Source of the DNA: Cryptomeria japonica
Taxonomy: Eukaryota > Streptophyta > Pinopsida > Cupressales > Cupressaceae
Length of the DNA: 64,000 nt
Assembly: GCF_030272615.1 (NCBI RefSeq)
Contig: NC_081407.1
Span: 97,507,897-97,571,896, forward strand
Direction of reading: 5' to 3'
Shown here: positions 59,101-63,519 of the stretch, piece after piece
How the letters are laid out: each line of letters opens with the position of its first letter
How positions within the stretch are numbered: the stretch's first letter is position 1
Notes under the pieces: model-generated
The model's input: the letters and a program-made list of their open reading frames with translations, nothing else
What the model was told of the DNA's origin: nothing
The model's database searches: none
Made by a program: the position numbers and the translations under genes

Positions 59101-62100
59101 GCCAATATCTTGTTGTACAATGTCAACGTTTAATGCTTAAAGAATTTAGACATATTTGATATTTATCTTTTTATTGTTATCTATCAGTCATGAAACATTA
59201 ATTCAACAACTTAGATGCTTATTGTAATTACAAAAGAAACAAGAATATTATTGTTCAGATCATAAGAACATACCAGTCTCTGTCCAAGGTAGAAAGTATT
59301 AGTTGTTTGTACACCAATGTGGTCTCCCATTCGGTTCAGACTCAAACCTGATTCACAGTCGATATCTTCCTATTCTTCCCTTGCCTACAATGGAGAGAAA
59401 AATAGCCATATATATACTTGCGTTTCTGACCAAAGAGGCACATAAGACATGTCCCATCCCTTGTGGCAGTCACCACTCTTCATAATGATTTCTAATCACA
59501 TCGGTTTCCAATATAATGCTAATGCACCTCCTGATTACTAATCGTGACATGTCCTTGTCTCGATTCATATTCTAAATTTCTAATTACTATCTTTTCTTAA
59601 CTAAAGGTTGGGTTCCAGATCGCACCCTTTCTCTTATAGTTAGCGTTACTACTAATTAATCTTTGCAAATGGTTTACTAGTAATTATTGTTTAGTCTCTG
59701 CAGATTAATTAATTTAATAAATAAATTATATAGTAAATATCATTAAATACACTTATTATATATTTCATATTAATTTACTGTGCTTCCATGGGCAGTGTAA
59801 TTTGATGAACCTCTGATGATGTAGATACAGGGTTCTGACACATCAGGCATGGACTATTAGGAGTGGACCGTTGCATACCAAAGGCAAAATCTGATTGCAC
59901 AGGTGGAAGAGAAATTGCTAGACGGGCAGTAGTGGCAGGTTACATGATGCCAACCGCAGTATGGATTTCTGATGTATCCCTGAATTGAGCATTAATAAAT
60001 TTGACCATTTTGGATCTGATTATTTTCATTGTTGTTTTGAGTGTATTCTGGGCTGATAAGTAGATAATATTCTGTTCAATATATCTGTGTGTGTAATTGG
60101 CTAATGATATTACTGTTATCAACTCATTATTAGATTGCAAGTTTGGTACTGGGTATCTTTCAGTCAGGGAAAACCCAGTTTCAAAAGTATATTCAAAAGT
60201 CAAAGGAATTGATGTATGTGTATTCCAGCTTGCCCCTCCTATCAGACATGCAGGCCAACTACAAGGAACAGGCAGTAAAGCATTGTGATGTAAAGGTGGA
60301 CCATCACAACTTGGACGTGCATCTTGTTGGAAATATTGTTGTTGATGTCAAAGGCAGATTAATGAGGATTGCTATCATTAACGTCAAAGGAAGAATGAGG
60401 AGATTACTGGATGTTGTCATCGATGTCAACAGTGAAAAGACAATGGAGTCATTGACTTCAAAAGTGTTATGTGCATTTGATGTTAATGAATTTGGATACA
60501 TCATTGGAAGAACTAAACCATGCAAGACTATCGTTTTGGCATCAGGCTTTGTATAAGTTTAAGCATGAAAGGTGTATGCATACAGTGAATATATTATGAA
60601 GTATAGCAATTGATGTAAGATAGTGATTATGCATATATATAAATAAGCAGCAATTCATAAGCATTTGCATCAACAATGATGCTGGGCATGATCGAGGGGC
60701 ATGATCAGGTGGCATAATGAGCAAGCAATCTGTTTTGAACAAAGAACATTTTACAAACAGCAACTTAAAGACAATAACTCAGTTCTTAATAATGACGAAT
60801 TTAAGAAGAAAAGATGAGACAGCAATCATAAAGAACAATACTAATACATTTGTTTGCAGTGATTATAAATAATAGTGCAGCACTCATTATCAATGCCAGC
60901 AATTAGCATTTGGAAAAAGAATCGATTATAGATATGAAGACATGGGAATAAGATAAAAGATGGAAATAAGACAAAATATGAATGAGACAAAAATAGAATA
61001 AACCAAAAGTAGATAAAGACAAAATAAAATAAGACAAAAAGATGGCTTGCTTTCCAAAAGGTGCGATTCATTGAGAAGATGTTTTATTAATAGGCTGGGC
61101 AATAAAAAAGAACAGAAATAAGGAGTACGATCGCTATGGTTTGCAATGTGGCCAAGGGAATACATAATGGCCAGTTTATTTATTGCAATAAGAAGACTAA
61201 TATGACTGAAGAAATAAATAAATAGAGGAGTATGATTGTCATTACTGGCTTCTAAAGTGAATTAAAGAATCATCAAATAAAAAGAAGTTAATTAATATCA
61301 TTAATTAAAGTTAAATGAGAGGTTGGTGCCTATAGTGAGTTGGTGCTCACAAATAGAATGAGTTAGTGCCTCTAGTGGGAAGGTTCTACAAACTTTGTAA
61401 AAGAAGAATTTATTAAAAGCATTAATTTGCCGTAGTTTTCTCCCGTAAGGGTTTCCATGTATTTTTTTGTGTTCTATTCTAAATCACAGAATACGGCGAT
61501 TTTCATGGATGAGGTTTGAATTTAATCGAATTTCAAACTTTATAAAAAAATCGTTCAAATTCGGCCATAAAAAAATTCTGCTAAAAAGTGGGCAGACGGC
61601 AGAATAACTTTTACAAAAACTACAAATGTGAAATAAAGTAATCCAATACAATGACATTTTGTATATAAAAGAAGTGGCAAGTTCCTAGAATAAGAGGGTG
61701 GTTTCCTGCACACTAAGATTCAATTTAACATGGTCCGCGGCTGTGGCTATATAAAGGCCACATAGAAAATGATAACTTGCAAACCCACATTGAACTATCA
61801 CCTAGTAGAAATTTTCTTAGAGAAATGCAAGTGTCAAGTGCACTTCCTTCTGCAGGTTCAAAAGGGATTCCGCTGTACATTGTATCAGACATATCATATA
61901 TGATCACTAGCATAACTGAAATTCCTATGTTTATTATGGTTTATATTTTATAAATGTGCCATCTTTTTATAATGACTTCAAATCTATTTAGCAATGTAAA
62001 GCTATTTTGATAATTTATTAGAAGTATACATATATTTAAAAATAAACAAAATTATATAAGGCGAATTGTATCCGAATTTGTTTTTTCAGATTTTTCCCTT

Positions 62101-63519
62101 GTCGAATTTCATCCGAATTTCATAGCTGTCGAATTCAAATTCGAACCTTGTGACTTAGGTTCTATTTATGATGCATGATAGTTAGATCTTATATGAATAA
62201 TAATATGCAATTGATATGCTTATGAAATTAAGTTGAAAAAATAAAAGTTTGTTGTTATACTGATTCACTCCCCACCCTCCTCAGTATAGCCGTCTGCTCA
62301 TCACATCTTCCGTTATTTTTAACTGATAAGGTGGGGTAAAAGTATCCTATGAATGATTGACATAGCACAGTTAGTCCGAGTGGCATTAAAGCTGCTTGTA
62401 GTTGTAACGAACCAAATCATAATGTTATTGCTCTCAATTAAGAGCAATAAGAAGATTTATTTTGAGTTTGCATATGCATTACGTAATTTAAACACCGACT
62501 ACTAATCTATTTTGAACATATGCCATAGTTTTGTAAACCATTTTGATTTATTGTTTGACATTTGGTACTGAATTATCAATTAGCAGTAGTGTTTGGTCAT
62601 TAATTCTGTATAATCTATAGACACTATGGTTAATTTTGTATATATGACAGGAATTTTATTGCATTTTATAGATGGCCATGCCCACCACATTAAACCTGGG
62701 CTAAAAACATATTGAGGAACTGCTGACCTGATCCTCATACCAGTCTACAAACAGGAAAGGGACTGCAACTTAGTGTAAATTGTGATTTTGATATCTTGTT
62801 TGGGTCCCCAACTTCTTAACAAGAAGATTCTTAGTCTTTGGCTGTAACTTTTATCAGCACACTAATAAGATAATGTATCAGTGAGCACTAATTTCCTGGC
62901 ACAGTTGACACAGAAGTAAAATCTCATGTAAGGAAAAAAGTCCCAAACTTCGGCAATATTGTCTAGAAGAACATTTGGGCAGAGATAACACCAAACTTAC
63001 ATGCCTCTCTAATCACCCACTCTGCTAAAAATGTTCATAAATATGCCCTGTTATACTTTAAACTTTAAAGCCATATTAGTGCATCTTTTACAGCATATTG
63101 TGCCCAATTAAGCAGTGATGCAAATTCAAATTATGTATGCACATTTTTTAATATAGCACAACTTAAATGAATCATTGAATACCACTGGAAAATAAAGTAA
63201 AGCAAATAAATAGAAAATAGATCACAAATGCAGCACAACAGTATAAACAAATAATGATATACCAACAAGATCTCGGCAGACATTTCGGTCCTGGAAATTG
63301 TCGAATTCAAAGATAAAGCCACCTCCCTAAGAAATACCACAAACGTGACATTCAGATATTTGCCCAGAGCATAACCACACAAATCTGCTTAGATAGTATC
63401 AATCAATTTCTACATCAAGTTGTCGATAAGGGACTTTTCAGAAATTGCAACCTTTAGTGCCAGATCCTGAATGAGGTTTAAAAGTGCTGTGTTTGAACCT
63501 TCTTTGCTGAACTTATGAC
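4991..63519 (-). CDS. TFB1: TFIIH core subunit TFB1/p62, internal part, nine exons
   Basis: This subunit of the general transcription and repair factor TFIIH acts in the nucleus in RNA polymerase II initiation and nucleotide excision repair. Exons, in order on the minus strand: 63519-63452, 63326-63263, 54454-54301, 53319-53244, 53026-52931, 52530-52486, 23826-23770, 23613-23458 and 5056-4991. They total 782 bases and form one open frame of 260 codons plus a split first codon. Visible parts are the end of the PH-like domain (IFEFDNF), a first BSD domain (TEFWATR), the segment [18 protein letters not shown], then a second BSD domain ([18 protein letters not shown]) and the following VDPT..DDYTHLP stretch. 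All are hallmarks of plant TFB1. The start and the C-terminal half lie outside the window. The match is from recognition of the family, not from a search. Every intron is GT-AG and there is no stop or frameshift, so the gene looks functional. Confidence 0.95.
5280..6970. mobile_element. Solo LTR, TGTAATRTCCC family, TSD GAACA
   Basis: 1691 bp beginning TGTAATATCCC and ending GGGGACATTACA, so the ends are inverted and start TG, end CA. It is flanked by perfect 5-bp duplications GAACA (5275-5279 and 6971-6975). No second LTR or internal region is present, as expected after recombination between two LTRs. It sits in the TFB1 intron 223 bp upstream (in gene direction) of the exon at 4991-5056. 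Confidence 0.9.
7058..7348 (+). repeat. 5' LTR of the 7-9 kb element
   Basis: 291 bp, TG...CA ends, followed directly by the primer site. About 20 bp shorter than the right LTR, mainly because the right copy has an extra TTTTTAAGC-type segment. Confidence 0.8.
8472..8905. repeat. Array of about eight small A/T hairpins
   Basis: Repeated units of form stem-TCCTC-stem, for example ACAATTTTT/AAAAATTGT at 8472-8494, GATTTTTT/AAAAAATC near 8508-8527, ACAATTTTT/AAAAATTGT near 8542-8564, and TCGATTT/AAATCGA near 8756-8779. The ends of the stems differ between units but stay complementary. Confidence 0.75.
9114..9423 (+). repeat. 3' LTR of the 7-9 kb element
   Basis: 310 bp, preceded by the polypurine tract CATTAGGGAGGG and ending TTTTTCA. 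Nearly identical in long blocks to 7058-7348. Confidence 0.8.
9640..12490 (+). pseudogene. Decayed Ty3/gypsy pol (RT, integrase), plus strand
   Basis: Broken frames keep recognisable order. Near 9750-9780 is the reverse transcriptase catalytic-type DDILIF. Near 9950-10080 is an integrase zinc-binding relic ([15 protein letters not shown]). Near 11530-11620 is the integrase core start ([13 protein letters not shown]). Near 11985-12010 is NPQTDDQT. Near 12265-12470 is the integrase C-terminal region ([15 protein letters not shown], then FRLYLPPYI in another frame). The parts are cut by stops, frameshifts, an LTR-like insertion (10184-11510) and an internal duplication (11640-11900 repeats 10060-10180 and 11515-11640). 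RNase H is not seen. It cannot be active. Confidence 0.7.
10184..11510. mobile_element. LTR-like insertion splitting the gypsy integrase
   Basis: Integrase similarity stops near 10183 and resumes at about 11515. The inserted part ends GGGGACATTATA, close to the GGGGACATTACA end of the solo LTRs here, and starts TGTATCATGGCCCC. It contains two related ~220-bp blocks (10840-11060 and 11070-11225) with GCCACACGAGGCCAAG / GCCACATGAGGCCAAG. The same block is reverse-complemented at 31650-31800. No target duplication was found. Confidence 0.5.
12610..13331. other. TFB1 intron, nothing recognised
   Basis: Intronic sequence between the gypsy relic and the TRIM. The 13076-13270 open stretch shows no domain. 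Confidence 0.45.
13348..13417 (-). ncRNA. tRNA-like pol III unit in TRIM LTR (downstream LTR)
   Basis: Second copy of the 70-nt cloverleaf. It has one change in the acceptor 5' strand (GGGCCAG), which still pairs with CTGGTCC through a G-T wobble. Boxes A and B are intact. Confidence 0.8.
13546..13615 (-). ncRNA. tRNA-like pol III unit in TRIM LTR (upstream LTR)
   Basis: The minus strand folds as a full cloverleaf of 70 nt: acceptor GGACCAG/CTGGTCC (7 of 7 pairs), D arm GCTC/GAGC, anticodon arm CTCCA/TGGAA (4 of 5), a 4-nt variable loop, and T arm CTAGG/CCTAG with loop TTCGAGT. Box A reads TAGCTCAGTGGTAGAGC and box B GGTTCGAGTCC; both fit the consensus. The formal anticodon is AGC (Ala) but position 33 is C, not the near-universal T. 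No T4 terminator follows within the LTR. Likely a captured tRNA-type promoter rather than a translating tRNA. Confidence 0.8.
13674..14200. other. TFB1 intron, nothing recognised
   Basis: No ORF of note, RNA gene or repeat boundary seen. Confidence 0.45.
15118..16746. mobile_element. Solo LTR, TGTAATGTCCCC family, TSD AAGGT
   Basis: 1629 bp starting TGTAATGTCCCC and ending GGAGACATTACA, flanked by perfect AAGGT duplications (15113-15117, 16747-16751). It contains a direct repeat of about 185 bp (15271-15457 and 15470-15653) with GATACCTCARCGTGA and GGGACGACACCCTCAAGG blocks. Confidence 0.9.
15271..15653. repeat. Tandem duplication inside the solo LTR
   Basis: Two copies with a 199-bp period, about 12 bases of unrelated sequence between them and few differences. 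Confidence 0.85.
17061..18465 (+). mobile_element. LTR fragment of the TGTRATGTCCCC family
   Basis: Starts TGTGATGTCCCCTTACTG. The matching GGGACAT...ACA end was not found before the hAT-like sequence begins near 18465, so it is probably an LTR broken by later insertion. It includes the first part of a 347-bp duplication. Confidence 0.45.
17866..18575. repeat. 347-bp tandem duplication carrying ACTCGC-rich ends
   Basis: Copy one 17866-18212 and copy two 18213-about 18575. Both run from TCATCGATGCCTCCC to CATAACTCGCCTGACTC with few changes. The right third of each copy is dense in (A/G)CTCGSCGA-type motifs, which continue past copy two to about 18615 and look like the subterminal repeats of the adjacent hAT-type element. 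Confidence 0.8.
18465..21378 (+). mobile_element. hAT-type transposon, 3' truncated
   Basis: An ACTCGC-rich subterminal region (18465-18620) precedes a transposase gene relic (19237-21378). The right terminus was not found and the transposase lacks its C-terminal part, so the element is truncated near 21370. Confidence 0.55.
19237..21378 (+). pseudogene. hAT family transposase (BED finger and DUF659), broken, with introns
   Basis: Recognisable parts in order: a BED-type zinc finger start ([30 protein letters not shown]) from 19237; a DUF659-type catalytic part ([12 protein letters not shown]) in 19895-20127; [13 protein letters not shown] in 20241-20393; [17 protein letters not shown] then [11 protein letters not shown] to 20867; and a plant-hAT block ([20 protein letters not shown]) from 21007. 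Parts are separated by introns with GT-AG edges such as GGAG|GTGATT...TTTTCAG and GCAG|GTAAAT...GTGTAG. Three in-frame stops break it: at 19462, near 19907 (a TAG where Trp is usual), and near 20318. The acceptor before 20495 is also lost. The C-terminal dimerisation region is missing after about 21350. In an active form it would cut and paste the element. Confidence 0.8.
21379..21935. other. TFB1 intron, nothing recognised
   Basis: No gene or defined repeat seen. Confidence 0.4.
21938..22197. repeat. Decayed tandem array of about six hairpins, ~45-bp period
   Basis: Units of form GTGGATAATTGA-loop-TCTCAATTCAC. The clearest is CTATGGAT..TTGA paired with TCAATCCATAG at 21980-22011. Others are near 22029-22058, 22072-22101, 22119-22150 (CTTGT/ACAAG) and 22165-22195. 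Outer stem bases differ between units but remain largely complementary. Confidence 0.65.
22200..23457. other. TFB1 intron next to BSD2 exon, nothing recognised
   Basis: Contains a short CATA/TA simple repeat near 23255-23280 and two copies of a CAGTAGTTGYTGAC phrase near 22436-22476. No gene seen. Confidence 0.45.
23458..23613 (-). CDS. TFB1: TFB1 exon, BSD2 core and acidic helix
   Basis: 156 bp (52 codons) between AACAG and GTATTT. It opens with [20 protein letters not shown], the BSD FW core, and continues through an Ala/Glu-rich helix to [20 protein letters not shown]. The Met is internal, not a start codon. It is the longest exon in the window. Confidence 0.98.
23770..23826 (-). CDS. TFB1: TFB1 exon, start of BSD2
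   Basis: 57 bp (19 codons) between CTGCAG and GTGAGA, encoding [19 protein letters not shown], which opens the second BSD domain. Phase 0 at both ends. A 156-bp intron separates it from the next exon. Confidence 0.96.
23827..24754. other. TFB1 intron, nothing recognised
   Basis: First part of the 28.7-kb intron; no repeat boundary or gene seen. Confidence 0.45.
25118..25715 (-). pseudogene. Extra open reading frame after RNase H in the LINE, unknown function
   Basis: Within the same LINE, downstream of RNase H, a second frame starts at 25715 ([19 protein letters not shown]). It passes one in-frame stop (near 25595), continues with [19 protein letters not shown], then shifts frame near 25480 into [20 protein letters not shown] and ends at 25118. 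Repaired it would be roughly 200 residues. I recognise no domain. It may be a third LINE ORF or a captured host fragment. Confidence 0.45.
25814..27603 (-). pseudogene. LINE ORF2 relic: RT C-terminal region, zf-RVT, RNase H
   Basis: 27603-27138 encodes the post-catalytic RT region ([39 protein letters not shown], then [13 protein letters not shown]). 26885-26379 carries the zf-RVT motif ([19 protein letters not shown]). 26407-25814 holds an RNase H domain with all acidic positions visible: [12 protein letters not shown] (Asp), [13 protein letters not shown] (Glu), [10 protein letters not shown] (Asp) and [11 protein letters not shown] (Asp). Stops and frame changes at about 27140, 26900, 26380 and 26042 make it inactive. 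This domain set is typical of plant L1 LINEs that acquired RNase H. Confidence 0.88.
28230..29194. other. TFB1 intron with weak repeat, nothing coding
   Basis: 29010-29150 shares ATTCTTTGTTTTCC and GAGATGGTGGCAAGTGTCACC with 34515-34590. No gene seen. Confidence 0.4.
29889..30395 (+). other. 168-codon open stretch, unknown
   Basis: A plus-strand open stretch starting [14 protein letters not shown], rich in Ser, Thr, His and Pro, inside the decayed LTR element. No domain, signal peptide or membrane segment recognised. More likely non-coding retroelement sequence than a gene. Confidence 0.2.
31336..32200. mobile_element. Solo LTR, TGTAATGTCCCC family, near-perfect TSD
   Basis: 865 bp starting TGTAATGTCCCCC and ending GGGGGTATGACA. 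Flanks are ACTTT (31331-31335) and ACTTC (32201-32205), one mismatch. It contains, reversed, the CTTGGCCTCATGTGGC block also seen near 11150. Confidence 0.75.
33076..33535. repeat. Array of A/T hairpins in the interior
   Basis: At least seven units of the type GATTTTTTTCC-AAAAAAAATC followed by ATGGNGGG (for example near 33098-33120, 33133-33156, 33362-33390, 33398-33420 and 33497-33525). It matches the layout of the array at 8472-8905. Confidence 0.7.
33692..33762 (+). pseudogene. Gag zinc-knuckle relic
   Basis: One frame reads [17 protein letters not shown], the second half of a CCHC zinc knuckle, ending at a stop. The equivalent place in the sister element (near 8985) reads [12 protein letters not shown]. 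It shows that the ancestor coded for Gag. Confidence 0.55.
33873..34281 (+). repeat. Two LTR copies in tandem
   Basis: Both contain TAGTCATTCAATTA, TTCTTATTTAGAATGTTTTC and GATCCTCTTGTAATCTCTAT and end TTTCAATCCTCAC. Probably an unequal exchange between LTRs. Confidence 0.75.
34600..37040. other. TFB1 intron, nothing recognised
   Basis: Several short open stretches (34737-34940, 35436-35729, 36341-36664) show no domain and look like chance in AT-rich sequence. Confidence 0.45.
37042..37172. repeat. 67-bp tandem duplication
   Basis: Two copies (37042-37108 and 37109-37172) starting CTGCCAATAAGCTAA and ending TTTCAAATCAGT with a few differences. Confidence 0.85.
37173..38210. other. TFB1 intron, nothing recognised
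   Basis: No gene seen; the last 100 bp begins an AT-rich TTATTTTATTTTA-type repetitive stretch that continues beyond the next elements. Confidence 0.4.
38213..39224 (-). mobile_element. GGGACG-rich terminal-inverted-repeat element, copy 1
   Basis: Begins CTACATAACCCGGGGACG and ends AACTCAGGGTAACATAG, an imperfect terminal inverted repeat (CTATGTTACCC when the end is reverse-complemented). Both ends are dense in GGGACG or CGTCCC motifs (38224-38425 and 39125-39205); the centre is AT-rich. No transposase. It is reversed relative to copy 2 at 49.3 kb, as the AACTCAGGG and AAATTTGGGG arrangements show. Motif-dense subterminal regions are typical of hAT or CACTA elements. Target duplication not clear. 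Confidence 0.6.
39357..40185 (-). repeat. Copia 3' LTR
   Basis: 829 bp. It has a longer (AT)n run (39556-39621) then (GT)n. Hairpins ACCGAT-AACT-ATCGGT at 39676-39691, ACCGAT-AACAA-ATCGGT at 39723-39739 and CCGAT-AACAA-ATCGG at 39772-39786; GATAACTAT-C-ATAGTTATC at 39861-39879; palindrome GTTATCATATGATAAC at 39874-39889. Confidence 0.95.
39556..39640. repeat. (AT)n-(GT)n microsatellite in LTR
   Basis: About 33 AT units then TTTT and about 8 GT units; its counterpart in the other LTR is shorter in AT and longer in GT. Confidence 0.95.
40254..40625. repeat. Hairpin array in the copia 3' non-coding region
   Basis: Between pol and the 3' LTR. GTATTAC/GTAATAC (40262-40283), ATATCAC/GTGATAT (40344-40365), GATATCAC/GTGATATC (40367-40389), GTATCG/CGATAC (40391-40411). 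Then a double stem TTATGGTA/TACCATAA (40458-40465 with 40495-40502) enclosing ACATTA/TAATGT (40475-40493). Then AACATTACAAG/CTTATAATGTT (40554-40583, one mismatch) and TCTAAAAG/CTTTTAGA (40602-40625). The last two share the loop ATCGTCAC although their stems differ. Confidence 0.85.
40721..42100 (-). pseudogene. Copia reverse transcriptase and RNase H, frameshifted
   Basis: From about 42070: [20 protein letters not shown], then [17 protein letters not shown] and [13 protein letters not shown]. After a stop at about 41772-41770 comes the catalytic [12 protein letters not shown] (41747-41373). A frame change leads into 41554-40934 with the RNase H part ([28 protein letters not shown]) and 40915-40721 ([17 protein letters not shown]). 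Between integrase and HKARFV the usual linker and first RT block are absent, a second internal deletion. Confidence 0.92.
42058..42553 (-). pseudogene. Copia integrase, C-terminal two thirds only
   Basis: Just downstream, in another frame, come [17 protein letters not shown], then the second catalytic Asp in RTDNGREY, the third acidic residue in [14 protein letters not shown], and the following [12 protein letters not shown], with [11 protein letters not shown] at the end. The HHCC zinc-binding part and the first catalytic Asp are missing, so a deletion removed them together with the pre-integrase domain. It cannot insert DNA. Confidence 0.9.
42554..43789 (-). pseudogene. Copia Gag and protease, one premature stop
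   Basis: The frame opens at 43789 ([20 protein letters not shown]), a typical UBN2-type Gag start, and has one in-frame TAA at 43651-43649. From 43609 it is open for 351 codons. Within that part are a CCHC zinc knuckle [14 protein letters not shown] (about residue 180) that binds genomic RNA, and an aspartic protease active site [12 protein letters not shown] (about residue 235), which processes the polyprotein. It ends at a stop just after [12 protein letters not shown], where the GAG-pre-integrase region should begin. Confidence 0.92.
43862..43870 (-). promoter_or_regulatory. Copia primer binding site core
   Basis: Minus strand TGGTATCAGAGCCAGG starts at 43870, directly after the 5' LTR. 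It is complementary to the 3' end of initiator-Met tRNA, the usual plant copia primer. Confidence 0.93.
43871..44756 (-). repeat. Copia 5' LTR
   Basis: 886 bp. It has an (AT)n run (44071-44096) joined to (GT)n (to about 44122), then a segment absent from the other LTR that includes a perfect 24-bp palindrome at 44173-44196 (each arm CCGATCAAGACA). ACCGAT-type hairpins follow. Confidence 0.95.
44762..44970. repeat. AT-rich host repeat interrupted by several elements
   Basis: TTTAAGAGTTATTTTATTTTA-like phrases occur here and again at 38130-38200, 39230-39350 and 50920-51000. A GTGCCATTGTAGAATACC phrase at 44918 recurs as TGCCATTGTAGAATGTC at 50812. It appears that one older AT-rich repetitive region was split by copia, the long LTR and both GGGACG elements. 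Confidence 0.45.
45831..45840 (-). promoter_or_regulatory. TATA box of the long LTR
   Basis: Minus strand TCTATATAAAGCCC, with a leader and U5-like region of about 850 bp to the LTR end. Confidence 0.6.
46548..48585. repeat. Twelve-unit hairpin repeat array, ~177-bp period
   Basis: A 40-bp motif AATTTCGCTC-TGGACCCTT-TGG then AAGGGTCAGGAGCGAAATT recurs at about 46548, 46715, 46890, 47098, 47272, 47448, 47626, 47809, 47986, 48225, 48507 and 48546. Arms AATTTCGCTC/GAGCGAAATT and GACCCTT/AAGGGTC pair with a small bulge. Spacers of about 135 bp are poorly conserved. In unit 7 both arms changed together (GCTTTGGACC with GGTCCAAAGC), keeping the pairing. The last two units are directly adjacent. 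Confidence 0.9.
49258..50341 (+). mobile_element. GGGACG-rich terminal-inverted-repeat element, copy 2
   Basis: Begins CCAAGGTTACCCCGAG and ends CCCGGGTAACATTGG, imperfect terminal inverted repeats shared with copy 1. The left 120 bp and right 310 bp are packed with GGGACG and CGTCCCC; a 50-bp unit AGAATGGGGGACGTCTAGCC is repeated at 50011 and 50071. The centre is AT-rich. No transposase. Plus-strand frames at 50105-50335 are products of this repeat and are not genes. Confidence 0.62.
50342..52485. other. TFB1 intron, nothing recognised
   Basis: AT-rich with remnants of the host repeat to about 51200, then unique-looking sequence up to the TNRVTF exon. Confidence 0.45.
52486..52530 (-). CDS. 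TFB1: TFB1 exon, 45-bp microexon-like segment
   Basis: 45 bp (15 codons, [15 protein letters not shown]) between TTGCAG and GTAATG. It is too short for an ordinary ORF scan but fits exactly between the DGR exon and the IFAEKPAV exon. The intron after it is 28.7 kb. Confidence 0.95.
52931..53026 (-). CDS. TFB1: TFB1 exon, inter-BSD segment
   Basis: 96 bp (32 codons) between GTGCAG and GTATAA. It encodes a segment ending [17 protein letters not shown], a strongly conserved block of plant TFB1. Phase 0 at both ends; introns of 217 bp upstream and 400 bp downstream. Confidence 0.97.
53244..53319 (-). CDS. TFB1: TFB1 exon, BSD1 core
   Basis: 76 bp between TGACAG and GTTTGG, encoding (S)[19 protein letters not shown] then FWATRK. 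The FW pair is the signature of a BSD domain. It follows the preceding exon after a 981-bp intron. Confidence 0.97.
53389..53509. repeat. 60-bp tandem duplication in a short TFB1 intron
   Basis: GAAAATGACAAGAATCTTTA to GAATAAAACAGTA is present twice in tandem within the 981-bp intron, with few changes. Confidence 0.9.
54301..54454 (-). CDS. TFB1: TFB1 exon, linker and start of BSD1
   Basis: 154 bp between GGACAG and GTAACT. It encodes a polar linker ([18 protein letters not shown]) followed by [15 protein letters not shown], the lead-in to the first BSD domain. It starts in phase 1 and ends in phase 2 (AG plus T of the next exon makes Ser). Linker composition varies between species in this family; the MKLL.EDSEL block is conserved. 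Confidence 0.93.
54455..58708. other. TFB1 intron, nothing recognised
   Basis: Open stretches at 54769-54951, 55326-55601 and 56066-56248 show no domain. The sequence probably contains very old repeats without clear ends. Confidence 0.4.
58714..59840. mobile_element. Solo LTR, TGTAATGTCCCC family, TSD CATCA
   Basis: 1127 bp starting TGTAATGTCCCCTATTTATAG and ending GGTTCTGACA, flanked by perfect CATCA duplications (58709-58713, 59841-59845). Confidence 0.88.
60100..62300 (+). repeat. Interspersed repeat, plus copy of the family at 1.7-3.7 kb
   Basis: Shares with the minus copy GGTTGGTGCCTA / GTTGGTGCTCACAAAT / GCCTCTAGTGGG, a CTCCCG(T)AAGGGTTTCCATG block, GCAATTGATATGCTTATG and GTTGTTATACTGATT followed by CTCCCC and CTCAGTATA. 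A frame at 60143-60556 ([14 protein letters not shown]) lies in its left part and shows no recognised domain; it contains GATGTCAAAGG-like repeats also found at 3590-3740. The repeat is split by an insertion (61485-62155). Confidence 0.5.
61485..62155. mobile_element. Non-autonomous element with GAATTTC/GAATTCG-rich ends
   Basis: It interrupts the repeat between TTCTATTCTAAAT and TTCTATTTATGATG. The left end has GTTTGAATTTAATCGAATTTC and TTCAAATTCGGCC; the right end has CGAATTTCATCCGAATTTC and TCGAATTCAAATTCGAACC. Motif-dense ends in opposite directions with no coding content look like a hAT-type miniature element. Boundaries are within about 20 bp. Confidence 0.45.
62301..63262. other. TFB1 intron, nothing recognised
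   Basis: No gene or defined repeat; minus-strand frame 63131-63382 overlaps the TFB1 exon only by chance start. Confidence 0.45.
63263..63326 (-). CDS. TFB1: TFB1 exon, PH-like domain part 2
   Basis: 64 bp between TTTCTTAG and GTATAT, encoding [20 protein letters not shown] and V plus one base. It joins the previous exon in phase 0 across a 125-bp intron. The single leftover G completes an Ala codon with the CT that opens the next exon, 8.8 kb away. Confidence 0.95.
63452..63519 (-). CDS. TFB1: TFB1 exon, PH-like domain part 1
   Basis: 68 bp after a TTTTCAG acceptor, ending before GTTGCA. It encodes (G)[15 protein letters not shown] and onward, the strand region of the PH-like domain that interacts with partner proteins in this family. 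The first codon is split 1/2, so an upstream exon must supply one base; none was found up to base 64000. The last residues (QDLALK) are less typical of the family, so another donor site cannot be excluded. Confidence 0.9.

Noticed and set aside
60143-60556. 137-codon plus-strand frame as a possible gene
   Set aside because: Its repeated GATGTCAA phrases and its relatives at 3.6 kb place it in an interspersed repeat; no domain recognised.
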